This document shows, in pieces, positions 27,133 to 38,039 of a stretch of 64,000 bases of DNA. This DNA comes from Photobacterium toruni (GTDB lineage: Bacteria; Pseudomonadota; Gammaproteobacteria; Enterobacterales; Vibrionaceae): positions 2,170,001-2,234,000 of the forward strand of contig NZ_AP024854.1 of the NCBI RefSeq assembly GCF_024529955.1, written 5' to 3'. The position numbers were made by a program, and so were the translations under genes. Every line of letters begins with the position of its first letter. Position 1 is the stretch's first letter. The notes beneath the pieces are model-generated. The model did not search any database. It saw only the letters and a program-made list of their open reading frames with translations, and was not told the DNA's origin.

Positions 27133-28557
27133 TTATGCGTTAGCTTCACGAGCTGCAATATAATCTAATGCCATCTTAATACGAGCAACAACACGCTCTT
27201 TACCAATCAATTGCATTACTGCATCAACTGATGGTGATTGACCTTGACCTGTAACAGCAACACGTAGCGGCATACCAACTTTACCCATACCTAACTCAAG
27301 TTCTTCACAAACTTGTGTTGTTACAGCATGTAAATTTTCAGTTGTCCACTCTTCCAATGCTTCTACTTTTGCAAGCGCTAATGCCAATGCTTCTTTCGCC
27401 ACTGGACGTAAATGCTTCTTAGCCGCACCGGCTTCAAATTCACTAAAGTCTTGGTAGAAGTAACGTGATTGCTCAGCTAATTCGATCAATGTATGACAAC
27501 GCTCACCAACTAACGTGATCACTTCAGTAATTGCAGGACCATTTTCAATTGAAATTTGTTTTTGATCTAAATGCCATTGTAGGTATTTAGCAACATACTC
27601 AGGTGCTGCTGTTTTAATATAATGGTTGTTTAGCCATAACAATTTATCAGTATTGAAAGCTGATGCTGATTTACTTACTGATTCAAGAGTAAAGCAATCG
27701 ATCATCTCTTGTAGCGAGAAGATCTCTTGGTCACCATGAGACCAACCTAAACGCACTAGGTAGTTAAGCAGTGCATGAGGTAGGAAACCGTCATCACGGT
27801 ATTGCATTACACCAACAGCGCCATGGCGTTTAGAAAGTTTAGCGCCATCATCACCTAGAATCATTGCACAGTGTGCAAACTCTGGTACTGGTGCACCAAG
27901 TGCTTTGTAGATATTGATTTGACGTGGAGTATTGTTGATGTGATCTTCACCACGAACAACTTGAGTAATACCCATGTCCCAGTCATCAATAACAACACAG
28001 AAGTTATATGTTGGGCTACCGTCTGTACGGCGAATAATTAAATCATCTAGCTCGCTGTTAGCAATCTCAATATGACCACGGATCTTATCATCAAAGATCA
28101 CTGTGCCTTCTTTTGGATTACGGAAACGAATACAGAAAGGAGAATCAGCTGTTGCTGCTGCATTTGCTGCAATAATTTTTGGGTGATTAGCATCATAGCG
28201 TGGTTTAACACCATCAGCCATTTGCTGCTCACGAATTTCATCAAGCAATTCTTTCGGGCAGTAACACTTATATGCTTTATCTTCAGCAAGTAGTTGATCA
28301 ACTACTTCGTTATAACGATCAAAACGCTTAGTTTGGTAGTAAGGACCTTCATCCCAATTTAATTCTAACCACTCCATGCCTTCCATGATCGCATCAATCG
28401 CTTCTTGCGTTGAACGCTCAAGATCTGTGTCTTCGATACGTAATACGAATTCACCGCCCATGTGCTTAGCAAATAGCCATGAATACAATGCTGTACGCGC
28501 ACCACCAACGTGCAAAAAGCCAGTTGGGCTTGGTGCAAAGCGAGTTTTAACCGTCAT
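27133..28557 (-). CDS. gltX: Glutamyl-tRNA synthetase
   Basis: Charges tRNA-Glu with glutamate (class I synthetase). The protein is 474 aa from [19 protein letters not shown], where the HIGH-like motif is HVGG. The KMSKS motif is KLSKRHG. The anticodon-binding C-terminus ends near [11 protein letters not shown]. The frame extends to 28587, but the start at 28557 has AAGG 8 nt upstream and matches the family N-terminus. A perfect 8-bp hairpin lies 27-47 nt before the start codon. Confidence 0.97.
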   Translation of the reverse strand: MTVKTRFAPSPTGFLHVGGARTALYSWLFAKHMGGEFVLRIEDTDLERSTQEAIDAIMEGMEWLELNWDEGPYYQTKRFDRYNEVVDQLLAEDKAYKCYCPKELLDEIREQQMADGVKPRYDANHPKIIAANAAATADSPFCIRFRNPKEGTVIFDDKIRGHIEIANSELDDLIIRRTDGSPTYNFCVVIDDWDMGITQVVRGEDHINNTPRQINIYKALGAPVPEFAHCAMILGDDGAKLSKRHGAVGVMQYRDDGFLPHALLNYLVRLGWSHGDQEIFSLQEMIDCFTLESVSKSASAFNTDKLLWLNNHYIKTAAPEYVAKYLQWHLDQKQISIENGPAITEVITLVGERCHTLIELAEQSRYFYQDFSEFEAGAAKKHLRPVAKEALALALAKVEALEEWTTENLHAVTTQVCEELELGMGKVGMPLRVAVTGQGQSPSVDAVMQLIGKERVVARIKMALDYIAAREANA

Positions 28558-28583
28558 TGAGATTACCTTATGAATGATGGATG

Positions 28584-28604
28584 ACACAGTAAAAACTACT
28601 GTGT
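28584..28604 (-). promoter_or_regulatory. Perfect hairpin in the gltX 5' leader
   Basis: ACACAGTA and TACTGTGT form a perfect 8-bp inverted repeat around 5 nt. It lies 27 to 47 bp upstream of the gltX start codon and close to its ribosome-binding site. It could be an operator or an RNA hairpin. Confidence 0.35.
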
Positions 28605-28930
28605 TGAATCTATTGATAGGTATTTTAGCACTGTAACCAAGATCTACAATCTTTGATCTGTTTCACAAGCCAAAATTCAATTTGATAATTATGACGTTAT
28701 TACTGCTACACACTGTAGATTTTCAGTTTTTTAAAATAGGGCAGGATAAGAATAAAGTAGCGTAACTATAAATAGTAACAAAACACTTAATAGCATAATT
28801 TCAAAGAAAAAAGCCTTTGGTACTTTTTTAAGTACAAAAATTAACCACTTTAACTTGCGAAAATGCAATACCTAAACCAGACTAGAAGTGTAAATTTGCT
28901 AGCAACCTCTCAAAAAAAAGGAACTAAATT
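28605..28930. other. Gene-free spacer between gltX and the 58-aa gene
   Basis: AT-rich divergent intergenic region. The only structure seen is an inverted repeat GTACTT-TTTT-AAGTAC near 28820-28835, about 100 bp before the small gene. No ORF or RNA family was recognised. Confidence 0.5.
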
Positions 28931-29107
28931 ATGAAAAACATTTTAGGACTTTGCGCTGGAGTACTTTTAATGATGCCATTTACCTTGCAAGCTGGGGCTG
29001 GTAACTCACCTACAGGACCATTTGTTGAGTGTCAATTGCAGAATGGTAATATTGAATATATGCCAGCAATGTTTTGTGAAATCAAAAAAGGAAAGTACGT
29101 ATTTTAG
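28931..29107 (+). CDS. Small exported peptide (58 aa)
   Basis: A short gene of unknown function. The N-terminus MKNILGLCAGVLLMMPFTLQ is a convincing signal peptide with likely cleavage near QAGA, leaving about 35-38 residues with two cysteines (VECQLQNG and MFCEIKKG) that could form a disulfide. The Shine-Dalgarno AAGGAAC lies 6 nt before the ATG. It lies divergent from gltX and convergent with the UPF0319 gene. The sequence is too short to assign to a family by eye. Confidence 0.7.
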   Translation: MKNILGLCAGVLLMMPFTLQAGAGNSPTGPFVECQLQNGNIEYMPAMFCEIKKGKYVF

Positions 29108-29158
29108 CTAAAATAATGTAGGTATACTTGTCGTTATAAGTGTACCTACAATTTTAAT

Positions 29159-29812
29159 TTACTGGATGATCGCCCATTGGAGGAATTTTTTTCGTTCGAT
29201 ATCAGTAAGAGATAAGAAATCAGATTTTACCGATGAGAGTATAACGGTCCCACTTGAAGGTTGAGATAAGGTTTGGGTTTGAGTAGCTACGACATTAGAA
29301 ATAGGGGTAGATTGAATTTGGGTTGGTAAAAACTCACTATTTCCTTGCTTAGCATTATAAGCAGTTAAAGCTTTCTCATAACCTGAAAGAACTGAATAGC
29401 TACCAGGCAATACTGCAAAATTAAAATTGATCATATTCCCAGATTGATTCTGCAACGTTAACGCTGGATACTTCTCAAATTTAGCTTGGGATTCAACACC
29501 ATTTATTTTAAATGCTGAAGATAATTTCACTGTTTCATTTGAAGCATTAAAACTAACAACCATTGGTTTTGAATTAAATTTAGCCCAATCACCTGCTTGC
29601 GGAATTAACTTTTCAACACGTACCAATAACTGATTATCACCATCTTTTAAATTTACTTTTCTGGTGTTGCTATACCATTTTTCACCAAAATCTTCAGAGC
29701 CGTTAACTGCTAATAATGTTAGTTCAGGAGATAATTCAACTTTAACATCAGCGATTGCTGGTAAAGAAAAACCTACCGCTAACAACGAACTTAAAATAAC
29801 AATTTTTTTCAT
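29159..29812 (-). CDS. UPF0319 / DUF2057 family exported protein
   Basis: 217 aa with a signal peptide (MKKIVILSSLLAVGFSLPAI, cleavage near AIAD). It belongs by eye to the DUF2057 (UPF0319, YccT-type) family: VELSPELTLLAVNGSEDF then LKDGDNQLLVRVEKLI and WAKFNSKPMVVSFNA. Its molecular function is not established. A Ser/Thr/Gln-rich stretch lies near the C-terminus. It is just downstream of the porin on the same strand but separated by a terminator. Confidence 0.85.
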   Translation of the reverse strand: MKKIVILSSLLAVGFSLPAIADVKVELSPELTLLAVNGSEDFGEKWYSNTRKVNLKDGDNQLLVRVEKLIPQAGDWAKFNSKPMVVSFNASNETVKLSSAFKINGVESQAKFEKYPALTLQNQSGNMINFNFAVLPGSYSVLSGYEKALTAYNAKQGNSEFLPTQIQSTPISNVVATQTQTLSQPSSGTVILSSVKSDFLSLTDIERKKFLQWAIIQ

Positions 29813-29831
29813 AATTAATCTCCCTATAATA

Positions 29832-29860
29832 AAAAAGGTGGGTTAATAAAAACCCACCTA
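29832..29860 (-). terminator. Rho-independent terminator after porin gene
   Basis: AGGTGGGTT pairs with AACCCACCT around AATAAA and is followed on the minus strand by a run of T. Confidence 0.88.
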
Positions 29861-29888
29861 TAAACTCTAACTAAAAGTAATTTTTAAT

Positions 29889-30974
29889 TTAGAAGTAGTA
29901 TTCAATACCAAGTAGGAAACGAGTTTGCTTCGCATCATCATTCATATCATAGTGACGAACATCAGAGTAGATAATTGCGCTTGGTAGTAAGTAACCAATA
30001 CGACCAGTAATTGCAGTATCTGCAGTATTTGCAGCTGTTTTACCGTCGATGTCAGCATCAGTTGTTGCTGCGTAACCTAGTTTGTACAACCAAGTACCGC
30101 CAGCTACATATTGTGCGGTTGCAGAGAATGCATTCTGATCAGCATCACCAGTTTTAGTATCTTGCATCATGTATTTATAAGCAGCAGTCAGTGTCACATC
30201 ACCAAATGCTACATTACCACCGACAATCGCGTAAGAGTTAGCGTAGTACTCTGTATTCAGGTCTTTACCAAAATCAGGGTTTGGTTTCCAGCCGCCATTA
30301 TCATCAGGTTTTAAAGGTGCATCAACTTTAGATGTAACAGTGTAAGCACCACGATGGTAATAACCAGCATGGATACCAAAGTTACTACCTGCATAGTTTG
30401 CTGCAATACTTGAAACTATAGCATCAGTATTAGAACCCATACCACTAACTGTTGCTTGAACGCCAACACCATTCCAAGATACAGAGTCAAAACGTAATGT
30501 GTTATCAGCACGGTCTAAGTAGTTGTTACCCGCAGCTGTAATATCATTATTCCAGTCAAACACATTACCTAAGCCAGGGTTTGAGTGTGGCCAGTCAACG
30601 TAGTTATAAGCAGCTTGTAATTGGCGACCCCATTTGATCGAACCAATATTATCAAAAGCAAGACCAACATATGTATCACGAACACCAAAAGAGCCAGCCG
30701 CGCCGTTAGCATTACCAGATTCAATCTGCCATACAATATCAGGTGCGAAGTTATCAAACTCAACTACACCACGGAAACCAATGCGTGATTCCATATCAGA
30801 GAATGCAGCATTAGTACCACTATCATTATCATCGATAAAAATTGCACCAGCAGCTTGACCGTAAACCTGAACCTTACCATCCATAAGATCGATTGCAGCA
30901 TTTGCACCAGTTGAAGCCATTGCTGCCGTTGCGATTGCAACACCAAGTAGCGTACGTTTGAACATGTTTTCCAT
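29889..30974 (-). CDS. OmpU-type outer membrane porin
   Basis: General diffusion porin of the Gram-negative porin (porin_4/OmpU) family, 361 aa. The signal peptide is FKRTLLGVAIATAAMAS, with cleavage before AIDLMDGKV. Alternating beta strands and Gly/Asp turns follow (VYGQAAGAIFI, SRIGFRGVVEFDN, WGRQLQAAYNYVDW). The C-terminal aromatic FLLGIEYYF is the outer-membrane assembly signal. The start is 30974, with AGGAG 7 nt upstream; the frame continues to 31040. A long leader with a hairpin precedes it. In vibrios this porin is under ToxR control; I did not identify a ToxR site. Confidence 0.92.
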   Translation of the reverse strand: MENMFKRTLLGVAIATAAMASTGANAAIDLMDGKVQVYGQAAGAIFIDDNDSGTNAAFSDMESRIGFRGVVEFDNFAPDIVWQIESGNANGAAGSFGVRDTYVGLAFDNIGSIKWGRQLQAAYNYVDWPHSNPGLGNVFDWNNDITAAGNNYLDRADNTLRFDSVSWNGVGVQATVSGMGSNTDAIVSSIAANYAGSNFGIHAGYYHRGAYTVTSKVDAPLKPDDNGGWKPNPDFGKDLNTEYYANSYAIVGGNVAFGDVTLTAAYKYMMQDTKTGDADQNAFSATAQYVAGGTWLYKLGYAATTDADIDGKTAANTADTAITGRIGYLLPSAIIYSDVRHYDMNDDAKQTRFLLGIEYYF

Positions 30975-31456
30975 GGAATAACTCCTAAAAGATATTAGCT
31001 GTTTACTTGCCCCTGAAAGGTTGGCCGCCGAAGGTGACAAGCAAATCTCTATATGTCAGTCGAATCATTTCGACTAATTCATATTATTTCGTTTTAAATT
31101 GAACTTTTAAGTAACTTCGGTATTAAGACTACTTTCGCAGCGCAAAACATCAATAAGAACTTACTTTTTAATAGTGAAAATATGATTGAGTGCAAACTTT
31201 TGGTGCTATCGTGATCAATGTCATATGTTTTCATTTTTATAATAAAAATAAAAACAAACCAAAATAAAACAATTAGTTACAAACATTGAAGTCAATTAGT
31301 GTGAACAGTGTCATATTTTATAAATAACACTATCAATAAGATTATTAATAATATCTCTTGGCTAATTATTAAAATAAATTTTTTATTGTCACCATTAAAT
31401 AAACACTAAAAATTAAGTTTGTTATCCATAAATCTACTGTCATTTACTAAAAAAAA
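30975..31456 (-). other. Long upstream region of the porin gene
   Basis: Very AT-rich gene-free region. It holds a candidate sigma-70 promoter for the porin on the minus strand (-35 TTGCAC at 31190-31195, 16-bp spacer, -10 TATTAA at 31168-31173), giving a leader of about 190 nt. A perfect hairpin AGTCGAA-TCAT-TTCGACT lies at 31058-31075, about 85-100 nt before the start codon. The promoter is a moderate match only. Confidence 0.45.
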
Positions 31457-31482
31457 AGCCCCAAAATATGGGGCTTTGATAT
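31452..31482 (-). terminator. Rho-independent terminator after ligA
   Basis: AAAGCCCC pairs with GGGGCTTT around AAAATAT. On the minus strand it is followed by nine U. Confidence 0.92.
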
Positions 31483-31497
31483 CAATTATTAGTTTTT

Positions 31498-33567
<2,070 letters not shown>

Positions 33568-33601
33568 TTAAATTTTTATAGTTATCTCAGTAGATACAAT
33601 A

Positions 33602-33636
33602 AAATCAGGCCCCCGAAGGAGCCTGACTTTTTATCA
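33602..33636 (-). terminator. Rho-independent terminator between zipA and ligA
   Basis: TCAGGC pairs with GCCTGA with a GC-rich inner part. On the minus strand it is followed by ATTTTATT. It would limit read-through from zipA into ligA. Confidence 0.75.
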
Positions 33637-33655
33637 ATAAAAATAACCTGTCAAC

Positions 33656-35044
33656 TTAACATTGATTATATTTTACTGATTTCTCACGATATGCAGCAAT
33701 ACGATTAGGCGTGATCATGACACGATCTTGATCCATTACATCCGCATTTAATTGATCAGCAATTTGCTGTGCTGTTTGCAACATCATATTGAAGTTACTT
33801 GACGCTTTTCCATGACATGGCAACATTAAGAAGAAACCAATACATGGTGTTTCAAAATGTTGATAGTTCGTTTCAGGAAAAGTACCAGGGTTAAGCAAAT
33901 TAGTTACCGAGAAAATGACAGGGCCAGAACCTGAGTCAGCATATCGATGAAACACTGAATTTTCACCAAAAGTTAAACCATTACGCTCTAAACATGCAAA
34001 TAATGATGGTCCACGTAATACCTTTCCTTTACGCGCATGCACACAAACAGATAAATAACTTGGTGGTAATTGTTCTGACTCAGGCAATACCTCTGGCTCA
34101 ATAATCACTTCAGGCTCAACTACATCTTGTTGAGGTTTTTCATCTTCAATAACTGGCGTAAAGATAGGTGCTGGAGCGGTGATAACATCTGCCGTCGCAA
34201 CTGCTGGTTGAGCCGCAACTGCTGGTTGAGCCGCAACTGCTGGTTGAGCCGCAACTGCTGGTTGAGCCGCAACAGTTGGTTGAGCTGCAACGGTTGGTTG
34301 AGCTGCAACGGTTGGTTGAGCTGCAACGGTTGGTTGAGCTGCAACGGTTGGTTGAGCTGCAACGGTTGGTTGAGCTGCAACGGTTGGTTGAGCTGCAACG
34401 GTTGGTTGAACCGCAACGGTTGGTTGAACCGCAACGGCTGGTTGAGCTGCAACGGTTGGTTGAACCGCAACGGTTGGTTGAACCGCAACGGCTGGTTGAG
34501 CCGCAACTGTTGGTTGAACCGCAACGGCTGGTTGAGCCGCAACTGTTGGTTGAACCGCAACGGCTGGTTGAGCCGCAACTGTTGGTTGAACCGCAACTGT
34601 TGGTTGAACCGCAACGGCTGGTTGAGCCGCAACTGTTGGTTGAACCGCAGATTCAATATGCATCTGAGGTTCAATACGCTCATGAGCTACAATTTTTGAG
34701 GTCGAGTTTGCACTTTGAGGTACTGTCTCACCTAGCAAAGGATCATATTGAGGGCGCTCACCAAAACTAAAACCTGGCTCTTTACGTTTAGATTTAGTTG
34801 CAGTCACATCTGCTTGATTTGATTTTGTTGGTGTTATTTCCGCAGCCCTATCCACGACACGGACGTCACTAACACCCTCTTGAGCAGTATCTTGATTTTT
34901 AAGCTTTGCTTCATCTATTTTACTTAATGGTTTCTCACCAAATTTAGCGGGTTTTTCTTTTCTACTTGTCCATAGGCCATGAAAAAGAAGCGCAGCAATT
35001 GCTAACGCACCAACAATAATAAGAACCAGACGCAATTCCTGCAT
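33656..35044 (-). CDS. zipA: Cell division protein ZipA with expanded tandem-repeat linker
   Basis: Inner-membrane anchor for FtsZ at the division site, 462 aa. The N-terminal membrane helix is LVLIIVGALAIAALLFHGLW, followed by a basic/charged segment (KEKPAKFGEKPL). A long Pro/Gln linker occupies about residues 132-282. The C-terminal FtsZ-binding domain (about 325-462) includes YLSVCVHARKGKVLRGPSLF and FNMMLQTAQQIADQLNADV. E. coli ZipA has 328 aa, so the difference is the linker. Here it is about 25 hexapeptides of the type VA(A/V)QP(T/A), encoded by an 18-bp tandem repeat. Both globular ends are intact, so function should be kept. Confidence 0.96.
   Translation of the reverse strand: MQELRLVLIIVGALAIAALLFHGLWTSRKEKPAKFGEKPLSKIDEAKLKNQDTAQEGVSDVRVVDRAAEITPTKSNQADVTATKSKRKEPGFSFGERPQYDPLLGETVPQSANSTSKIVAHERIEPQMHIESAVQPTVAAQPAVAVQPTVAVQPTVAAQPAVAVQPTVAAQPAVAVQPTVAAQPAVAVQPTVAVQPTVAAQPAVAVQPTVAVQPTVAAQPTVAAQPTVAAQPTVAAQPTVAAQPTVAAQPTVAAQPTVAAQPAVAAQPAVAAQPAVAAQPAVATADVITAPAPIFTPVIEDEKPQQDVVEPEVIIEPEVLPESEQLPPSYLSVCVHARKGKVLRGPSLFACLERNGLTFGENSVFHRYADSGSGPVIFSVTNLLNPGTFPETNYQHFETPCIGFFLMLPCHGKASSNFNMMLQTAQQIADQLNADVMDQDRVMITPNRIAAYREKSVKYNQC
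34197..34649. repeat. 18-bp tandem repeat array within zipA (about 25 units)
   Basis: The array is about 453 bp of 18-bp units, read on the plus strand as GGTTGAnCnGCAACnGnT. Three unit types (VAAQPT, VAVQPT, VAAQPA) occur in blocks. Eight nearly identical VAAQPT units sit together, four VAAQPA units are at one end, and VAVQPT/VAAQPA alternate at the other. Block homogeneity points to recent slippage or unequal exchange. Because the unit is a multiple of three, several other frames are open through it. Confidence 0.97.
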
Positions 35045-35395
35045 ATGAATACTCTAAATTAACTCGTTATCCCTTTACGGGGTTAATAATAGAAAAAAAT
35101 CTACTAGGAAACTTAGTATCTAGTTAGAATTTCTCACCGAATGACTTACTGTATCAAAACTCACTTAACAATGAGAAGATGAATATCGAGATTCCATTAA
35201 GATAATGTAAGCTTAATAATTTTTGTACAAATTTACATCATTTTTGTATTGTGACTCATCATTTTTATTTTGTTGTTAAAGTAATGACAACAATTTTGCT
35301 ATTTGATTCTATCCTACCCCTACCGTTAATATTGATAAAGAAACCTAAACAAATAAGCAGAAAAACACTAAAATATGCTTGTTATGGAGAAAGAG
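35045..35395. other. Divergent spacer between zipA and cysZ
   Basis: AT-rich gene-free region that must hold promoters for both genes. I see no clear conserved element, repeat or RNA structure in it. Confidence 0.5.
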
Positions 35396-36157
35396 ATGTC
35401 ACAGCAGTATAATATAAATTCAACAACCAGCGGTGCTGGTTATTTTTTCCAAGGCTTAAAACTCGCCTCTCAACCTGGTACGCGACGTTTTGTTCTCATT
35501 CCTCTACTCATCAATATTGTATTACTTGGTACAGCATTTGCTACATTATTAAGTCAATTAGGCGGATGGATTAACCATTGGCTAAGTTATCTACCTAGCT
35601 GGCTTGAATGGCTTTCTTATATTTTATGGCCATTACTTGCTATTGCTGCCCTCGTCTCCTTCTCATACTTTTTTAGTACTATTGCTAACTGGATTGCAGC
35701 CCCATTTAATGGACTGTTAGCTGAATATCTTGAAGCTAAACTCACGGGGCAAACGCCACCAGATGATAGTTTCAAAGCATTAATAAAAGATCTTCCTCGA
35801 ACAATGGGTCGAGAGTGGACGAAACTTAAGTATTATCTACCCAAAGCGATTGGATTACTCATTTTAATGTGGATTCCAGCTATTGGCCAAACTGTTGCAC
35901 CAATATTATGGTTCTTGTTCAACGCTTGGATGATGACTATTCAATATGTCGATTATCCATTTGATAACCATAAAGTACCATTTCCTGATATGCGAGATGC
36001 ACTCAAGCAAAAACGAGGTCAAGCATTAAGCTTTGGGGCTGTGGTAATGGTATTAACAATGGTTCCTATTATAAATTTATTTGTTATGCCCATTGCAGTA
36101 TGTGGTGCTACAGCAATGTGGGTTGATCATTATCGTAGCCAATTTAAGCGTTACTGA
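35396..36157 (+). CDS. cysZ: Sulfate transporter CysZ
   Basis: Inner-membrane sulfate permease for cysteine synthesis, 253 aa from the ATG at 35396 (GGAG 6 nt upstream; the frame extends to 35375). The family motifs [20 protein letters not shown] and [20 protein letters not shown] are clear. Several hydrophobic helices are present, for example [20 protein letters not shown] and the C-terminal [20 protein letters not shown]. It lies upstream of cysK in the same direction, though a terminator intervenes. Both genes serve sulfur assimilation. Confidence 0.96.
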   Translation: MSQQYNINSTTSGAGYFFQGLKLASQPGTRRFVLIPLLINIVLLGTAFATLLSQLGGWINHWLSYLPSWLEWLSYILWPLLAIAALVSFSYFFSTIANWIAAPFNGLLAEYLEAKLTGQTPPDDSFKALIKDLPRTMGREWTKLKYYLPKAIGLLILMWIPAIGQTVAPILWFLFNAWMMTIQYVDYPFDNHKVPFPDMRDALKQKRGQALSFGAVVMVLTMVPIINLFVMPIAVCGATAMWVDHYRSQFKRY

Positions 36158-36179
36158 TAATTAGGTAACATTTCAAATA

Positions 36180-36214
36180 TAAGGTCAATAGCCCCTCTGC
36201 TGTTGACCTTTTTT
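36180..36214 (+). terminator. Rho-independent terminator after cysZ
   Basis: AAGGTCAA pairs with TTGACCTT around about 14 nt and is followed by TTTT. Confidence 0.82.
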
Positions 36215-36407
36215 CATGTTTATTATTACCAAAAAATACGATTTCAATAGCAATCCGTTGCAACAAATAACAAATGGCAACATGAAAAAACAGTAACTAT
36301 CACATAATAACAATAAGATATAACCATTAATTACTTTGCAAATATAAAGACAGGTATATGCTTAATCTGTTTAACATTAAGTCTAATTTGTCACGAAGGA
36401 ACGAAGT

Positions 36408-37376
36408 ATGAGCAAAATATACGAAGATAATTCTCTCACTATAGGTAACACTCCGCTGGTACGTCTTAATCGTGTCAGTAACGGTAAAGTGCTCGCAAAA
36501 ATTGAAGCTCGCAACCCTAGCTTTAGTGTTAAATGCCGCATTGGTGCCAATATGGTATGGGAAGCAGAAAGCAATGGCTTATTGAAAGAAGGCATTGAAC
36601 TTGTAGAACCAACCAGTGGTAATACGGGAATTGCGCTGGCTTTTGTTGCTGCTGCTCGTGGCTATAAGCTTACTCTCACTATGCCAGAAAGCATGAGCCT
36701 TGAACGCCGTAAATTACTAAAAGCCCTTGGTGCAAAGCTAGTATTAACAGAAGCAGCAAAAGGCATGAAAGGTGCTATAGATAAAGCTGAAGAAATTGTC
36801 AATTCAGATCCAAGTAAATATTTACTACTACAACAATTTAATAATCCAGCCAACCCTGCCATTCATGAAAAAACCACAGGGCCTGAAATCTGGGATGCCA
36901 CTGATGGTGAGATCGATGTCTTTGTTTCTGGTGTCGGTACAGGTGGAACACTAACTGGAGTTAGCCGTTATATAAAACAACAACAAGGTAAAGCGATTAC
37001 TGTCGTTGCCGTTGAGCCAGCAGAATCCCCAGTGATCACTCAAACCATTAATGGTGATACCGTCCAACCAGCACCCCATAAAATTCAAGGTATCGGCGCT
37101 GGCTTTATTCCAGGTAACCTTGATTTAGCTCTTATCGATGAAATTGAACGTGTCAATTCAGAAGATGCAATTGAAATGGCGCGTCGATTAATGGACGAAG
37201 AAGGTATATTAGCGGGTATTTCATCAGGAGCTGCAGTTGTTGCGGCTAATAATATCGCTGCTCGGCCAGAATTTGCAGATAAAAATATTGTTGTTATTTT
37301 GCCCAGTTCCGGTGAACGCTACTTATCAACAGCGCTTTTTGCTGGAATCTTTACGGAAAAAGAAACCCAACAGTGA
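36408..37376 (+). CDS. cysK: Cysteine synthase A (O-acetylserine sulfhydrylase)
   Basis: PLP-dependent enzyme making cysteine from O-acetylserine and sulfide, 322 aa. The PLP lysine is in the motif [10 protein letters not shown] (usual S-x-K). The substrate loop is [12 protein letters not shown] and the phosphate-binding loop GTGGTLTGV. The C-terminal region includes [22 protein letters not shown] precedes the ATG. It is monocistronic with its own terminator and is normally regulated by CysB; I did not identify a CysB site. Confidence 0.97.
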   Translation: MSKIYEDNSLTIGNTPLVRLNRVSNGKVLAKIEARNPSFSVKCRIGANMVWEAESNGLLKEGIELVEPTSGNTGIALAFVAAARGYKLTLTMPESMSLERRKLLKALGAKLVLTEAAKGMKGAIDKAEEIVNSDPSKYLLLQQFNNPANPAIHEKTTGPEIWDATDGEIDVFVSGVGTGGTLTGVSRYIKQQQGKAITVVAVEPAESPVITQTINGDTVQPAPHKIQGIGAGFIPGNLDLALIDEIERVNSEDAIEMARRLMDEEGILAGISSGAAVVAANNIAARPEFADKNIVVILPSSGERYLSTALFAGIFTEKETQQ

Positions 37377-37696
37377 TCACACTTTACGATGTTATATAGG
37401 TATATCCTTCCCCAAAAAGGCCCTTTGTGGGCTTTTTTGTTGCATTTTATTCCCAGCTTTACTATAAAGCTGATGCGCTTTATTTTTAGCATCAAAATAA
37501 AAGGACAATTATTAGTCAATTTTGATTAATGCCAAAAAAAAGTTTCTCATAAAACTTTGACTTGGATTAAAGCTAAGACAGTATGTTATTAGGTAGCTTA
37601 TACTGCTTGAACAATATGCTGAGACGATAACCACAACGGTTATTGCTCATGAAGCAAACTATTAATATAACAACTATATCTAAATCGGGGTGAATT
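37377..37696. other. Spacer between cysK and ptsH
   Basis: It holds the cysK terminator (37414-37440) and the ptsHI-crr promoter region. A good -10 hexamer TATACT is visible at about 37600-37605, but no matching -35 or clear CRP site could be assigned. Confidence 0.45.
37414..37440 (+). terminator. Rho-independent terminator after cysK
   Basis: AAAAAGGCCC pairs with GGGCTTTTT around a short TTTGT loop and ends in a T run. Confidence 0.88.
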
Positions 37697-37984
37697 ATGT
37701 ATCAGAAGCAAGTTGAAATCACTGCACCAAACGGCCTACACACTCGTCCAGCGGCTCAGTTCGTTAAAGACGCAAAATCATTTGAAGCTGACATCACAGT
37801 AACTTCAAACGGTAAAAGCGCAAGTGCTAAGAGCTTATTTAAGCTTCAAACACTTGGCCTAGTTAAAGGTGCTGTTATTACTATCGCAGCTGAAGGTGCA
37901 CAAGCTCAAGAAGCAGTAGATAAGCTAGTAACTCTTACAGAGCTACATGATGGCGCTGAAATCGCAATGTTCCGCGAAATCTAA
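37697..37984 (+). CDS. ptsH: Phosphocarrier protein HPr
   Basis: General phosphocarrier of the PTS; it takes phosphate from EI and passes it to EIIA proteins. The active His is in [10 protein letters not shown], and the conserved Ser region is [17 protein letters not shown]. The protein is 95 aa against 85 in E. coli and Vibrio. The C-terminus carries about ten extra residues ([12 protein letters not shown]). GGGGTG precedes the ATG. It is the first gene of ptsH-ptsI-crr. Confidence 0.97.
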   Translation: MYQKQVEITAPNGLHTRPAAQFVKDAKSFEADITVTSNGKSASAKSLFKLQTLGLVKGAVITIAAEGAQAQEAVDKLVTLTELHDGAEIAMFREI

Positions 37985-38039
37985 GCTACATTTGTATACA
38001 ACCGAGTTTCCAGTTTTTAGTTAATTTAAAGGTAAGGCT

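Noticed and set aside
34197-34649. CRISPR-like array
   Set aside because: The 18-bp units are directly adjacent, without spacers, and lie in-frame inside zipA.
34127-34770. Long ORFs on the plus strand and in another minus frame through the zipA repeat
   Set aside because: They are frame-shadows of an 18-bp tandem repeat with no stop in several frames; composition is a monotonous hexapeptide and the zipA frame alone continues into conserved domains.
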